Shown: positions 1-11,042 of the stretch, in pieces | Layout of the letters: the number at the start of each line of letters is the position of its first letter | Position numbering within the stretch: the stretch's first letter is position 1 | NCBI GenBank assembly: GCA_963681505.1 | Contig: OY811974.1 | Coordinates: forward strand, 7,096,667 to 7,160,666 | Source of the DNA: Eunapius fragilis | Taxonomy: Eukaryota > Porifera > Demospongiae > Spongillida > Spongillidae | Direction: 5' to 3' | DNA length: 64,000 nucleotides | Notes under the pieces: generated by a model | What the model was told of the DNA's origin: nothing | The model's database searches: none | Seen by the model: the letters and a program-made list of their open reading frames with translations, nothing else | Position numbers and translations under genes: made by a program

Positions 1-684
1 GCTGGCAGGCCTAAGTTTAATTATTCATGCAGCATTCATCTAAAAAGAGAGGGCGTTCCAAATAGATCATAGCATATAGATTATAGTTAAAACCATATAC
101 AAGTTAAAATTATATCTACATGATCTACATGTAGGCCTGCATGTAAGTCGCTCTTCACTTTCACGGAAAGTGGCATATATGTAAACAATTAGCCCCCAAA
201 AATTTTTGTATCAGGGCATGCCTATAAAATGATGAATAGAAACCTATTAGATTGGATATGAATTTAGACACAATGACTTCAGGCCTATTTATCCCTCCCC
301 CCCACACACACATACACACAACACATACACACAGATACACACACACATGCACGCACCTTATAGTGTTCTGGTTTTTAACGAACAATTAGTTTTTCACTAT
401 TGAATTCGTGGCATTCACCTGCCAGCAGCAAAGGGCTCCTGAATTGTTGAAGGAGTTAAATTCATTTATCACCTTAAACTGTATTCTCCCACTTTCGTTG
501 GATGTCCATTCAGATGTTATCTACACATACGGGACGGCTTTTTACCCCATGAGTTCAATTTGAAATCAAAATTTTATACACAAGCACATACATATACGTA
601 CTCAGACATAGGCTACTGATGTAAATAGATCGTCGATACATACACATATACATACATAAATACATAGATTCATACACGCGCGCG

Positions 685-748
<64 letters not shown>

Positions 749-805
749 TTACAATCACACGAACGCGCGCGCTCACGGGCGTTGTGCGAATGGCTATGAA
801 TCCTT
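1..805 (+). repeat. Dispersed repeat R0, copy 1 (uninterrupted)
   Basis: The segment matches 30131-30286, 33179-33955 and the few bases after 34146 in the same order and orientation. Shared landmarks include the ATTATTCATGCAGCATTCAT block, the run around CAGGGCATGCCTATAAAATG, a CA-rich stretch and the GGGCGTTGTGCGA block. This copy lacks the 2.9-kb transposon and the 191-bp MITE that split copy 2, so it is the empty-site reference. It begins at the window edge and is probably cut there. No convincing coding sequence is seen in it. Confidence 0.85.
675..745. repeat. (CG)n-(CA)n microsatellite
   Basis: About 20 bases of alternating CG are followed by about 50 bases of CA. The run is purely alternating purine-pyrimidine. 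It lies inside repeat R0, and the second R0 copy has a shorter CA run at 33859-33892. Confidence 0.95.
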
Positions 806-840
806 CCTCTTTTTTCCCTCTGCATGCATAGTTTGAGTCG

Positions 841-905
841 TGTGCGTGTATGTGTGTGTGAGCGCGCGCGCACACACACACACACGCACACGCACTCACA
901 CACAT
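841..905. repeat. (GT)n-(GC)n-(CA)n self-complementary microsatellite
   Basis: GT dinucleotides pass through a short GC core into CA dinucleotides, so the block can fold on itself. It lies just beyond the end of R0 homology. Confidence 0.85.
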
Positions 906-1411
906 AGGCCTACATGTAGACACACGCAATCACACATACAAACACACGCACGAACTCCAGATCTCGCGCGCGCACAAGAAGTGGATGAATACACGTATAC
1001 TCTCACATGGTACAGTCAACGACAATGTTGTAGTCCATGGTACAGCCAGCGCTGAACAGGCCCCATGAATCATTTGCACTAGACAAATAACCTATTCAAT
1101 AAGCCAACGTTCCAGTTAATTAATCAATTTGCATTTAGCCATGTATCTGTATCCATGGAAGCTACATTAAAAACACTTAATAAGATGGCGCTATTTGTAT
1201 CCTACTCATTGTGACCCACAACAATTTAAAATTCAAATGGCCGAAATCTATAATAGGTAAATTTTTAAAAATATCTCTAAAATTAATAGAACTGCATGAT
1301 CTCTTATTCTGGGGGCCCACAAAATCTGAATCTAAACTGGTGTAAGAATTATGAGCTGCAGAATACCTTAATTAGGTGCGAAAAAGTTGATTTTCCATAC
1401 ATCTCTATGGA

Positions 1412-1632
1412 AAGCATTGTTGTTAGTGGATCGTGGATCGTAAGCGGATCACTGAATTATATTAACCAGGGCTTAAGAAATTTGCAATAGAGAAATCCAT
1501 CTGTCTGATATGGGAACATTATACATATCACATTAGAGCAAGAAGAATAATTATTTTTAAAATGATGAGGCAGTGTTAGCTGCTGATGGAGTGATCCGCT
1601 TACGATCCGCGATCCACCGACAACAATGATGG
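1412..1632. repeat. Inverted repeat with 42-bp arms
   Basis: The arm at 1412-1453 is the near-perfect reverse complement of 1591-1632; both contain GGATCGTAAGCGGATCACT or its complement. Both arms are followed outward by a GGAAAG word. The spacing of about 137 bp is AT-rich. It looks like a small inverted-repeat element. The open frames across it are short and unrecognised. Confidence 0.75.
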
Positions 1633-1787
1633 AAAGTGCTGTTTTCACAAAAACTACAATAATTTTCAATACAAAGTAGTTGTTTTTTGTTCAGCTAAAT
1701 CAAGATCGTACGTATCTGAAACAATATTGATAGCCACAAAAGTTGTACCCTATTACGTTATTAAATAGCAATCAAGTTTATAAAACG

Positions 1788-1882
1788 CCATTCATTTTCT
1801 ATGGGAGTTATCCGGAAGTATACGCGAATGAACAAACCGCAACAATTGTCAATTCCCTTTGACCGCGCATTTCTGGATATGG
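1788..1882 (+). repeat. Dispersed repeat, relative of 25001-25096
   Basis: Shared words in the same order include TTTCTATGGGA, AGTATACG, AAACCGC and CCCTTTGACCGC, followed by CATTTCTGGATATGG. The two copies are clearly diverged. Confidence 0.7.
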
Positions 1883-1885
1883 AAT

Positions 1886-2613
1886 AGCTACTTTTGACCA
1901 AACATTCATGCCTACTTTGAAAATAGGCACCAGAGACCTACCTCAATATGAGTGTCACCTGGATTACTGGTAAATCCCTGTTTTTTTTTAGTATTAATGT
2001 TAACACTGTGCCTTCTTGCAGAGAAAGTATTGCAGAACTACAGACAAACATATACAAGGGTTTGCATCTTGGTTGCAGTCTTAACTACTACAACAGTATT
2101 CCAAGTGCAGCTGAATTGGAGTCTAAAAGCTGCTCTCATGTGCAGTGCCAAATCCTATTGTGGGTCCTTCTGGATATAGTTCACCCGAACGCTAGGGCTA
2201 TAGGGGTCTCCAAGTCAATACTCATTGTTCTTCATAATGTTGAGAGACTATTTATCCAATATCAAGACTCTCTTGAGTGTGATTCCTCTTGCTGAATTTT
2301 CATTGCTGGGGCTGTCACCCGCATTAATACTCCACATCATTGGGCAATTTCATTGCAAAATCTTTTATATTTATATTCAACACTTTGAAACCGAACTGAC
2401 AACTTCATGTATCATAGTTGTAAGATAGAATGCTATACTCTAGATCTGGTACAGAATGATTACACAGTCCAGATCTGGACAAGGCATCATATCTGACACA
2501 TCCAGCCCTTGCCATACCAGATATGATGTCAAGTATGGTACCAATATTGTTACTAAACATACTAGCTAGGGAAGTGGATGCTGTGACGGCAGGAAATAAT
2601 GCACGCGGCTACT
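1886..2613. other. No recognisable gene
   Basis: Open frames of up to 115 codons overlap at 1948-2295 on the plus strand, but none shows a family motif or clear splice signals. I see nothing else to support here. Confidence 0.5.
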
Positions 2614-2685
2614 TCCGCGGGTGAAAAAAATCGCGATAATATCGCGATATTTTTAATCGCGGCGATTATCGCGATAATCGCCCAT
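2614..2685. repeat. TCGCGATAAT-rich element terminus
   Basis: Overlapping copies of TCGCGATAAT and its complement form an internally palindromic block next to a CGCGGGTG word. An inverted relative lies at 18452-18515, directly beside a broken transposase relic, so this block is probably a solo terminus of the same transposon family. No coding remnant is seen beside this copy. Confidence 0.55.
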
Positions 2686-2690
2686 TAATT

Positions 2691-3755
2691 GCGCTAAACC
2701 CAAGCACTGTTCTGTAAAGATGGCGTATCATACCGTATATAATCAATGCCTCGCCCCCCAGGAATGCCTCGCCCCCCAGGAACGCGTATCACATGCATCG
2801 TTAAATCACGAGAGATCCATATAGTACAGAGCATTCGTTCAGGTTGGTAACTTGAGCTAGCTGATGCTCGATCGATAAGTACGTTAGACCAGTGTGTGCA
2901 TGTGCGCGCGCGCGCGTGTCTAGATGTACTCAACTGTTGTAATGGTATCAATACGTTGTACTTTGCTTCTGGGTGCATGCAGCATGGTCTGTGATTACGT
3001 GTCTTGTTCTATGCCTAAATGCTTTTCTTCGAACCAGTGCTATAATGGAATACCGAATATAAAATGGCAGAATACCAATATTGGCATTAAATAATGAGTG
3101 CGTGCGTAGGACAAATGGTGTTCATTCTTCTATGAAACGGAACTAAAAAAGACTATGATCTACTTGTATACATGTAAGTGTCCATTGCAATTCTATACGG
3201 GAATGAATGAATTTGTGTATTGTGTATGTGTGGACACCAACATGCACTTTTGATCTATATGCATTAGGTCACTCCGAACTGCACTTTAGTTTCCTGTCCA
3301 CCCTTTCTCAAAAATATTTAGCATGTGGTGGGGATGGAAAACTAAAGTCGACTTCGGAGTGGCCTTACACCTGCTCTGTGATATGTGTGAGCTTGTGTAT
3401 GTGCTATGTGTGTGCTGTGTATATTACAAGGTTTCTAGGTGCACAATAACTAGTTTCACATCCGTGCTAGGACTTTGCCAATAGACAACGGTCCCCATCT
3501 TCCACCCCTGAATAGTAGAAATGGGACTTGGGGATGAGTATATATATGTGTGTTCCAAATGTGGATGTTGATGTATGCATCATTTCATATAGTCATGCAT
3601 ACACATGCATACCAGAACACTTTGCACATTAAGACACCTCCATAGTGTGTTCAAGTCAAACCACTGTCAAATGCAAAGCAATTAAAATCAAATAGCACGT
3701 ACCATGAACAAATGATATTGGAGGGGGGGGGGGGGGGGGGGGGGGGGGAGCTTCT
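2691..3755. other. Non-genic stretch with short tandem repeat and poly-G
   Basis: An 18-bp unit (GCCTCGCCCCCCAGGAAY) is repeated twice near 2748-2783. A short GCGCGC run lies near 2905. A run of about 27 G lies at 3722-3748. No gene is recognised. Confidence 0.6.
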
Positions 3756-5177
3756 TCAATCTCTTAATAAATGACTAGGAAACCTAGAAAAAAAACACAC
3801 TGTACTCCTTGAATGACCGGTGTTTGGTAGATACACACACTTTTCACATATAGCTGACAGTGGGACAACTTCAAAGTTATCCACTATTTTTGCACATAGA
3901 TAGCATGATCGGATGGCATTGACAACATCATCTGCCAGATGTAACACATTCTTCAAACCGTCATTATGCAACAATGGTTTTTTCATCAGCACTACTAGTG
4001 AGCCATTGAGGTGAATAAACTTGGTGACAATACCAGCTCTAAGTTTTCCTGACTGGGAACGATACTATACAGCAGAATTATACCTTGTTTTTCCGTTTAT
4101 GTCTTCTGCATCAATTGTCATTTGTTTGTGGATCACTCTTCCCACAACTGAAACAATTGTTGTGTCCTGTACAGTGCTATGTCCCATGTAAGCAATTTAT
4201 TGCCTCAGCACCCTTCACTCCCACTTTCCAGATTTCATGGTACTTTTCATCACTGCTGTTATCTTTTTCATTTCTACATTTTGTCATGATTACAGAATTA
4301 TCAATGTGGACATTATGGTTTTAAACAACCACATACCTTAAACCACATCCCATTAAGTATTTAATAAAGATAGAAGTCTTTTCAGTGATTTGGTGGGTAC
4401 GTTTCTGCCAAGATGGCACTAGCTGCATGGCTGCAATGGACAGTGCTACCTACCAAAAAAGCATGAAGTTGTCAATTCTTATAAGCGGCACAACCCACCT
4501 CTTGTGACATGTTTCGTGTTCCATGGAAGTATTTACGAAGTTGGTTGTTCATGCCCTCAAATGGAAACCCTCCATAGACCCATAGTGGTCACCACTTTCT
4601 CACCACGCCAGCATAATGTTTGAGAAGATGCACCTTTAATGTACAAGCCTCATCACCTATTATTTACCAAATGCATGGTAGGAGGATCAGTTAACAGACA
4701 ACTCAGAAAGAATAGGGGTTTCCTGTTGCATACAAACTGATACGGGCTGCAGCTGCTCAATACGAAAGGGTATGGGCGCCAGGGCTATAAGTATGATCAC
4801 TGGAGGGGGGGGGGGGGGGGGGGGGGGGGGGAAAAGAATCAACTGATCCCCCCTCCCCTCCCCCCCCCCCCCCCCCCGACCCCCTGGTATAAGACATCGC
4901 TGGTAATAAGTACTGTATGGATGCACATGCATTTTGAACACTTACCATACATTGTACCATATTCTTCATAGAAGCGTAGCAGCATTTCATCAACGCTGCT
5001 GAGATTTTCATTTGAGATGCAGTCACTTGACAGTAAATGCATAGCAGCAACTAATAGAGAATAATGCTGTAGATACATCTGAGGGAGAATTGATTCCAGA
5101 ACAAAAAGGCTATAGTGGAGAACCCATGCCATCACTTGATTTCCTTGAGTGAGTTGAGAAATATTAGGCTCATGCAT
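3756..5177 (-). pseudogene. DUF4218-type transposase-associated gene, broken
   Basis: Exon A (5177-4946) encodes a helical segment running through WVLHYSLFVLESILPQMYLQ to EEYGTMYG, which matches the DUF4218 region of CACTA-like animal transposon proteins. It ends at a canonical donor (TATG|GTAAGT). Exon B begins after an AATAATAG acceptor at 4656. The reading frame joins in phase as MYG-DEACTLKVHLLKHYAG, then continues through PLWVYGGFPFEGMNNQLRKY and FHGTRN, the family's 'GPLW..FPFEG' block. One in-frame TGA at 4591-4589 replaces the tryptophan codon expected in the family. Minus-strand residues at 3756-3992 may be the C-terminus (low certainty). The intervening intron holds a poly-G and a poly-C run. 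I infer a decayed mobile-element gene. Confidence 0.7.
4803..4877. repeat. Poly-G run followed by poly-C run (hairpin-capable)
   Basis: About 28 G at 4803-4831 are followed, about 20 bases later, by a C-rich run to 4877. The two could pair as a long G:C stem. The pair sits inside the putative intron of the DUF4218-type relic. The frames read as poly-Gly or poly-Pro here are artefacts. Confidence 0.8.
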
Positions 5178-5456
5178 TTGCTACATGGTATCGTGCATTA
5201 TCATGCTACCTTTCCAGGATTTGTAATCACATATGGGGCTGGGTGTTCGACTGATTTCATTTGGAATCAGTACACTTTGTAATCGATTTTCACAAAGAGC
5301 AATCTGCAATGAAGAATTCCATCACATAACATTTTGTATGCCCTAGTGAACATGTAATATAAATGTACATGTATGCATAAATTAGTGCAGCTGGCTTGCC
5401 TGACTCCTTATACTGTAAGGTTGATCTCTGTGCTCTGCATCAAACCAGAATCCCAG

Positions 5457-5579
5457 TATGTCTTTACAATACCCAGACACACATCATGAAGAGTATCTAC
5501 AGTTATCCCATCAGCTAAATTATAAGGATGATGAAGAACAAGAATGGATGGTCCTCGTATTCCAAGATGGTCTTATATA
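5457..5579 (+). CDS. Possible short exon upstream of BEN exon
   Basis: An ATG at 5457 opens a 40-codon frame rich in Asp/Glu/Gln that ends at 5577-5579. It lies on the same strand as the BEN exon about 110 bp downstream. It could be a 5' exon of that gene or chance. No domain is recognised. Confidence 0.25.
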
Positions 5580-5689
5580 ATGTAAAAGTAAATGGATTAT
5601 AGATGGATGTACTATATATAGCTTACATCATGTTGTAGTTGTCTATTTTTGAAAGGTGTATGGATGGGATGACTCAATTCTGATGTAAC

Positions 5690-6008
5690 AGAAGGGTTGA
5701 AAGTATGGATTCCTTCATCGACATTACAAATAAAGATTACAGAAGCTGACATTGCCAAAGTTTCTGGTTCTACACCGGGAGCTTTGGCTTTAAATTTATT
5801 CTCAACAATGTTCTCTACCAAGCAGCTTAGTTACGGTAACTGCACTGATACAAATAATAGATGGCATCTTTCGGATCAAAAGGTTTTGCAGGGAATCCGA
5901 TGTATGTGTGTACAAATGTATACATTCAACATTACTTATAATGTTCCATTCACAGTGACAATACAAGACAGATTTCAGATTTCTATTAAAGATGAAGAAA
6001 ACAACTGA
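5690..6008 (+). CDS. BEN-domain protein, terminal exon (partial gene)
   Basis: The frame from about 5690 encodes VWIPSSTLQIKITEADIAKV, a Ser/Gly/Ala stretch, then NLFSTMFSTKQLSYGNC and LSDQKVLQGIR. This spacing of 'VWI..LQ.I', 'L...LFS...L' and 'L...K...IR' fits the BEN domain, a DNA- and protein-binding fold of chromatin factors that is also carried by some mobile elements and viruses. A likely acceptor (GATGTAACAG) sits just upstream, so the ATG at 5697 need not be the start. The stop is at 6006-6008 and AATAAA follows at 6222-6227, consistent with a last exon. The N-terminal part of the protein is not identified. The gene diverges from the DUF4218-type relic, so the two might belong to one former element. 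The frame appears intact. Confidence 0.65.
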
Positions 6009-6221
6009 AAAGAGATAGTGGGCAAACTTAATTCTAAGTGCCGGAATCTAAGAGCAAAGTTTAGTCTCACCGGCAAGAACAAGGAAGCAGCCACTGATCT
6101 GGACACAGAGAACATAGATACACCAATCATATGATCCAGAACTGCATGCTTCCTACATGTATCTATATAAGCTGTTGCTTTGTAACTTGTCTATCATACT
6201 TTTTTGGTATATGTGCAAATC

Positions 6222-6227
6222 AATAAA
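6222..6227 (+). promoter_or_regulatory. Polyadenylation signal for BEN gene
   Basis: AATAAA lies about 215 bp after the BEN exon stop codon, followed by a short GT-containing stretch. Confidence 0.45.
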
Positions 6228-6239
6228 CCTTGTGACTGA

Positions 6240-6700
6240 CTCCATCCTCCTACAATTTATAGTACTGATCATCATCATTACAAAGCAAATATGTTATACG
6301 ATATACAAAATAAAGCATCAGTAAATGTCCGTAAACTCTTCAAGAACCAATGAAATGCTTGCTGCTGAGAACAACAGAGGCTCCCTACAAAACCAAAAGT
6401 GTGACTGCATGTGTGTGAACAGAGCACATTAAGTACACACCTCTTCATTATAAACACACCTCCACACCTCTTCATTACATACACACAGCTCCCATATGAA
6501 TATGGAGGGAGCCTACATGTAAGTTGCATGTCATGTGCTGTGCAGCAGTGTACATGTAAGCATGTAGATCAATAAAGATGGTAAGGGGTGTATGTGAATG
6601 TGCAGCTGTAGTTATCAGGTGATGAGGAGCACATGTTCTGTGCAATGAGTCCTCAGCTGTGTTTACATACAATGTTGGGGAATGTGTGTTACAACCAGTC
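6240..6700. other. No recognisable gene
   Basis: Short overlapping frames on both strands carry no family motif. A small repeat (CACACCTCTTCATTA) occurs twice near 6437-6476. Confidence 0.5.
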
Positions 6701-6702
6701 CT

Positions 6703-6843
6703 CACACCTGACCCCTCCCTACTATCACACCCCTCCCTACATCACACCCCTTCCTACACCACACCCCTCCCTACACCACACCCCTCCTTACCATCACACC
6801 CCTCTCTACCATCACACCCCTACCTACTATCACACACCTCCTA
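6703..6843. repeat. Short tandem array, CACACCCCTCCCTAC type
   Basis: About eight degenerate 15-20 bp units of the form CTACYATCACACCCCTCCC run head to tail. Proline/histidine-rich frames across it are artefacts of the repeat. Confidence 0.85.
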
Positions 6844-7023
6844 TTAATGTGTTCTCCAATAAGTTACATGATAACACGCTTAAGTCATTATGCCCCCCCC
6901 CCCTCCCCCTTCCCCGACATACATGTATCACCCATGCATATACTATTCTAACCCTGTCCTGAGAGTAAACTTAGGGGGAAAACTTCACTGCAGTATGGTG
7001 ATTAGTTACACAGAAGTCATATG

Positions 7024-7875
7024 TCCCAGAGTAGGGGAAACACTTCACTGTCTATTGTTTAAGTCAGTGATAGAAATTTTTTAGTTACTCGAAACTTACT
7101 TACCCCCCCCCTCCTCCCCCAAACATATGACCCATGCATATTGCTATGCTACCTAAACATTACATAGTGTCCTAATGATGTCCCAGAGTAGGGGAAACAC
7201 TTCACTGTCTATTGTTTAAGTCAGGTGATAGAAATTTTTAGTTACTCGAAAGTCACTTACCCCCCCCTCCTCCCCCAAACATATGACCCATGCATATTGC
7301 TATGCTACCTAAACATTACATAGTGTCCTAATGATGTCCCAGAGTAGGGGAAACACTTCACTGTCTATTGTTTAAGTCAGGTGATAGAAATTTTTAGTTA
7401 CTAGAAAGTCACTTACCCCCCCCCCTCCCCTCCTCCCCCAAACATATGACCCATGCATATTGCTATGCTACCTAAACATTACATAGAGTCCTAATGATGT
7501 CCCAGAGTAGGGGAAATACTTCACTGTCTATTGTTTAAGTCAGGTGATAGAAATTTTTAGTTACTCGAAAGTCACTTACCCCCCCCCCCCCTCTTCCCCC
7601 AAACATATGACCCATGCATATTGCTATGCTACCTAAACATTACATAGAGTCCTAATGATGTCCCAGAGTAGGGGAAATACTTCACTGTCTATTGTTTAAG
7701 TCAGGTGATAGAAATTTTTAGTTACTCGAAAGTCACTTACCCCCCCCCCCCCTCTTCCCCCAAACATATGACCCATGCATATTGCTATGCTACCTAAACA
7801 TTACATAGTGTCCTAATGATGTTCCAGAGTAGGGGAAAACACTTCACTGTCTATTGTTTGAGTCAGGTGATAGTT
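7024..7875. repeat. Tandem array with ~156-163 bp period (5 units plus partial)
   Basis: Units begin with CCAGAGTAGGGGAAA near 7025, 7182, 7338, 7501, 7662 and 7823. Each holds TTCACTGTCTATTGTTTAAG, a GTTACTCGAAA block, a poly-C run and CATATGACCCATGCATATTG. Unit length varies mainly through the poly-C run (157, 156, 163, 161, 162 bp). Substitutions group neighbouring units: ACATAGAGTCC occurs only at the junctions leading into units 4 and 5. No coding frame spans it. Confidence 0.95.
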
Positions 7876-8139
7876 ACACAAGTCATTAGGCATTCCCCTC
7901 CCCCTTCCCCAAACACACCTACTACATACTGCATCCGGGCCTTATCACCATACTCCTGCCATTTCATACCATCACATACACCTTTCAGACAATCCCTCCT
8001 TATTATCAACTCCTACTATCACACCCTAAGACCATCATCGTTCCCTTACATATCTTACCATAATACCCTCCTTCGTACCATCACATTTCACCCTCTACAT
8101 CATTCATATATACCTATACTACCATCATACTACTCCTAA

Positions 8140-9000
8140 CCTACAATGGGGTGAGTAAGTTGGGTGGTAGGATCTTGGCTGCATGCCATTGTGTTCAAAC
8201 ACCAGATACTGTCCCAGATTGCGACATTCACTGTGCATGGTTTTTTATAAAAGATTATTGGGATATACCCTCCCCTTGAAGTTAACATTCACCAGATGAA
8301 TTTAAAAGTTGTTATATGTTCCCAGCTAAAGATGTGCCAAGTACTGCACACTTCTTAGTGTGCTTTTTAAAAGTTTTTATATCCAAATAATATAACCATG
8401 TCAAATAAGTACATGTACAAGTACATGTCGTAATACCAAATGTCTTCATAACTTTACATACATGTACACTCTAGCAGGCCCCAACAGGTTGCCAAATTTC
8501 AAATAATCAATCTGTAATTTTGCACTGTAGGGACAATATGACCTCTCAAAGTCCATGTTTTTGTACTGTGCTTCCTCATTTGTAAAAACTAAAGTTGTTG
8601 CATCCTTGTGATTAAGTCAACAAATTTAGTATCAATACCATGCAGCTATTAGTGAGTCCCTAACTCCCTATCACAACTCTCCCAACAACAGAGTCACTGA
8701 AAATACCTGCCTGTGTAACCTAGCTCATGCCTCTATGACACTGTAATTTGTCAGTAGGTGTGCCTTTTTAAGATATCAATAACAACTTTAATCAATAACC
8801 ATACAACTGTATAAATAAGTGTGTTAACAAGGCAATAAGAATGGAGCCACAGTTACACAATGAAAACGTTCATATAATGACAGCTGAACAGGATTTCTCA
8901 TTTTCTCATTGCCATAATCTATTGAATGAGAAGAAGAGGGTTAATGAAATGGCCTGGCATATAACATGCACATTGTCTATGGGTTGGTTCCCAGTGGCAG
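8140..9000. other. Non-genic stretch containing a 69-bp duplicated segment
   Basis: No gene is recognised. Bases 8498-8566 are identical to 10974-11042, which abut the first retroelement at 11 kb. The rest is unremarkable AT-rich sequence. Confidence 0.6.
8498..8566 (+). repeat. 69-bp exact duplicate of 10974-11042
   Basis: The two segments are identical from TTCAAATAATCAATC to GTTTTTGTAC, about 2.5 kb apart in direct orientation. Homology stops abruptly on both sides. Confidence 0.95.
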
Positions 9001-9009
9001 GGCAACATG

Positions 9010-9069
<60 letters not shown>

Positions 9070-9107
9070 CACACACACACACACGCACACACACACACAC
9101 ACACACA

Positions 9108-9146
<39 letters not shown>
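9010..9146. repeat. (CA)n microsatellite
   Basis: About 135 bp of CA repeats with a few interruptions. The His/Thr-rich and Cys/Val-rich frames across it are not genes. Confidence 0.98.
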
Positions 9147-9148
<2 letters not shown>

Positions 9149-9720
9149 CCCCAAGTAGGTCCAGTACAAACCAATGTGCAATGTCAAGCTGGAGTGATTC
9201 TGGGGGACATGCACACATCAGCATGTCTGCATTGCCACCATACCCCTGGGCTTACAAGAGTACAGGGAATACTGTTATACATCAGATGTATTTAAAGGTG
9301 TGGTATGGGGACAAACTCATGGGCGTGTCTATAGTGGGGTGGGGGGGTGGGGGGGGGAGAAAGAGCTTAGTCCCATCCCCCGCCTCCCCTCTTAGGGCAT
9401 CCACCATCTGAAGAGAGTGCAGGTGTCAGTACAATATTTGGGTGGTCACAGTAAGCTTCTCTAGCAAGCTTTGCTAGCAAGCTATACATGTAATAAAAAA
9501 TAGAGACCTCACAAATCCACAATCAGATAAAGGTACATATAGGCAGCTGGAACAAACAAATACACAACCACATATGAACATAGGCTTTGAATATTAACAA
9601 ACAGTAGTTCCTTCTCACACTCAGGGCTCTTTGCTAGATCTGGCTTGACCCTTTGCACTATTGGAACACAACTGACAAAAAAAAACCCTGTGGGTGTGGT
9701 GAGGAGTGTGTGGATTGTCG

Positions 9721-9975
9721 GCTATGTTCCTTAACCCCTCACACTCCTGGAAAATACACCACACCCACAGGGGTCTTTTATTAGGCTATGTTACATAACC
9801 CCTCACACCTTAACCAGAAAGTTCACCGCACCCACAGGGGTCTTTTTAGTCAGCTATGTTACTTAACCCCTCACACCTTAACCAGAAAGTTCACCGCACC
9901 CACAGGGGTCTTTTCAGTCAGCTATGTTACTTAACCCCTCACACCTTAACCAGAAAATTCACCACATCCTCTCCT
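9721..9975. repeat. Tandem array, ~66-bp unit, four copies
   Basis: Units start with GCTATGTT near 9721, 9785, 9852 and 9920. Each contains TAACCCCTCACAC and CCCACAGGGGTCTTTT; the last unit diverges near its end. Confidence 0.9.
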
Positions 9976-10239
9976 ACACTAAGCCCTTCAAAGGGGAGGA
10001 GGGGATTGGGACGTACACATGCAACATACACAGTGCTTAGAGATGGAACTCACAACCAGAGCAATCTTGTTACAGGCCATCCACCATCCTGACGAGAGTA
10101 CAGGTGTCAGTACAATATTTGGGTGGTCAAAGGAAAAAGAGCTGGGAGTATGTGTGTGCGTGTGCGTCTGTGTGTCTGCGTGTATACATTGAAACACACA
10201 CACACACACACACACACGAAGGCAACTCAACTAACCCAA

Positions 10240-10579
10240 TCTTGCCAGGGTACAAATAACACCCAGATGACACAACTGACTAGCGTCTAGAGATAATTAG
10301 CTCCTTCTTGTCCAGGGCACAGACCAACCCAACTGGTTACATAAAGAGATTCTCCTAATATACATCCCAGGAAAAAGAGCCCACACACACACCAGGGATT
10401 TACCGCTTCCACCCCCTACCCACCCCCTGGTTTGCCACTAATTTGACTAACCCACCCCCTGGTTTACATGCTAAAACTCCATGGCATACCATGTAACAGT
10501 GCAGAGGGAAATCTTTCACCCCCCTATATTTTTATATATTCCAAAACCCACCCCCTGTTGCAAACTTGGCGGTAAATCC

Positions 10580-10640
<61 letters not shown>

Positions 10641-10828
10641 TACACACACACACATACACACAAACACACACACATGCACACATATTCATGCCCAGGGTAC
10701 AGACCATACCCAGATGAAACAACTGACTAGTGTTTAGAGATATGTAACTCTTTCTTGCATAGGGCTCAGACCAACCCAACCGTTGGAGAGATTCTCCTAA
10801 TATATACACACACATATATATATATACA

Positions 10829-10889
<61 letters not shown>

Positions 10890-10975
10890 TCCTGCCCAGG
10901 GTATGGAGCACACCCAGATGACATATATGACTAGCGGCTAGATATTTAACCCAGGGTACAGACCAACCCAAAATT
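10240..10975. repeat. Irregular tandem blocks separated by (CA)n runs
   Basis: A block of the form CCAGGGTACA...CCCAGATGA...ACTGACTAG starts near 10244, 10691 and 10896. The first two copies extend through GAGATTCTCCTAATATA. Long CA runs occupy about 10584-10640 and 10828-10888. The last block ends where the 69-bp duplicate begins. The 151-codon minus-strand frame here is a microsatellite artefact. Confidence 0.8.
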
Positions 10976-11042
10976 CAAATAATCAATCTGTAATTTTGCA
11001 CTGTAGGGACAATATGACCTCTCAAAGTCCATGTTTTTGTAC
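10974..11042 (+). repeat. 69-bp exact duplicate of 8498-8566
   Basis: It abuts the 5'-truncated retroelement that begins at about 11043. It may be pre-existing repeated DNA or a trace of the rearrangement that brought the retroelement here. Confidence 0.9.

Noticed and set aside
9007-9411. 134-codon His/Thr-rich ORF and antisense Cys/Val-rich ORFs
   Set aside because: Translations of a (CA)n microsatellite. The same applies to 555-1055, 10481-10971, 29815-30203 and 33271-33569.
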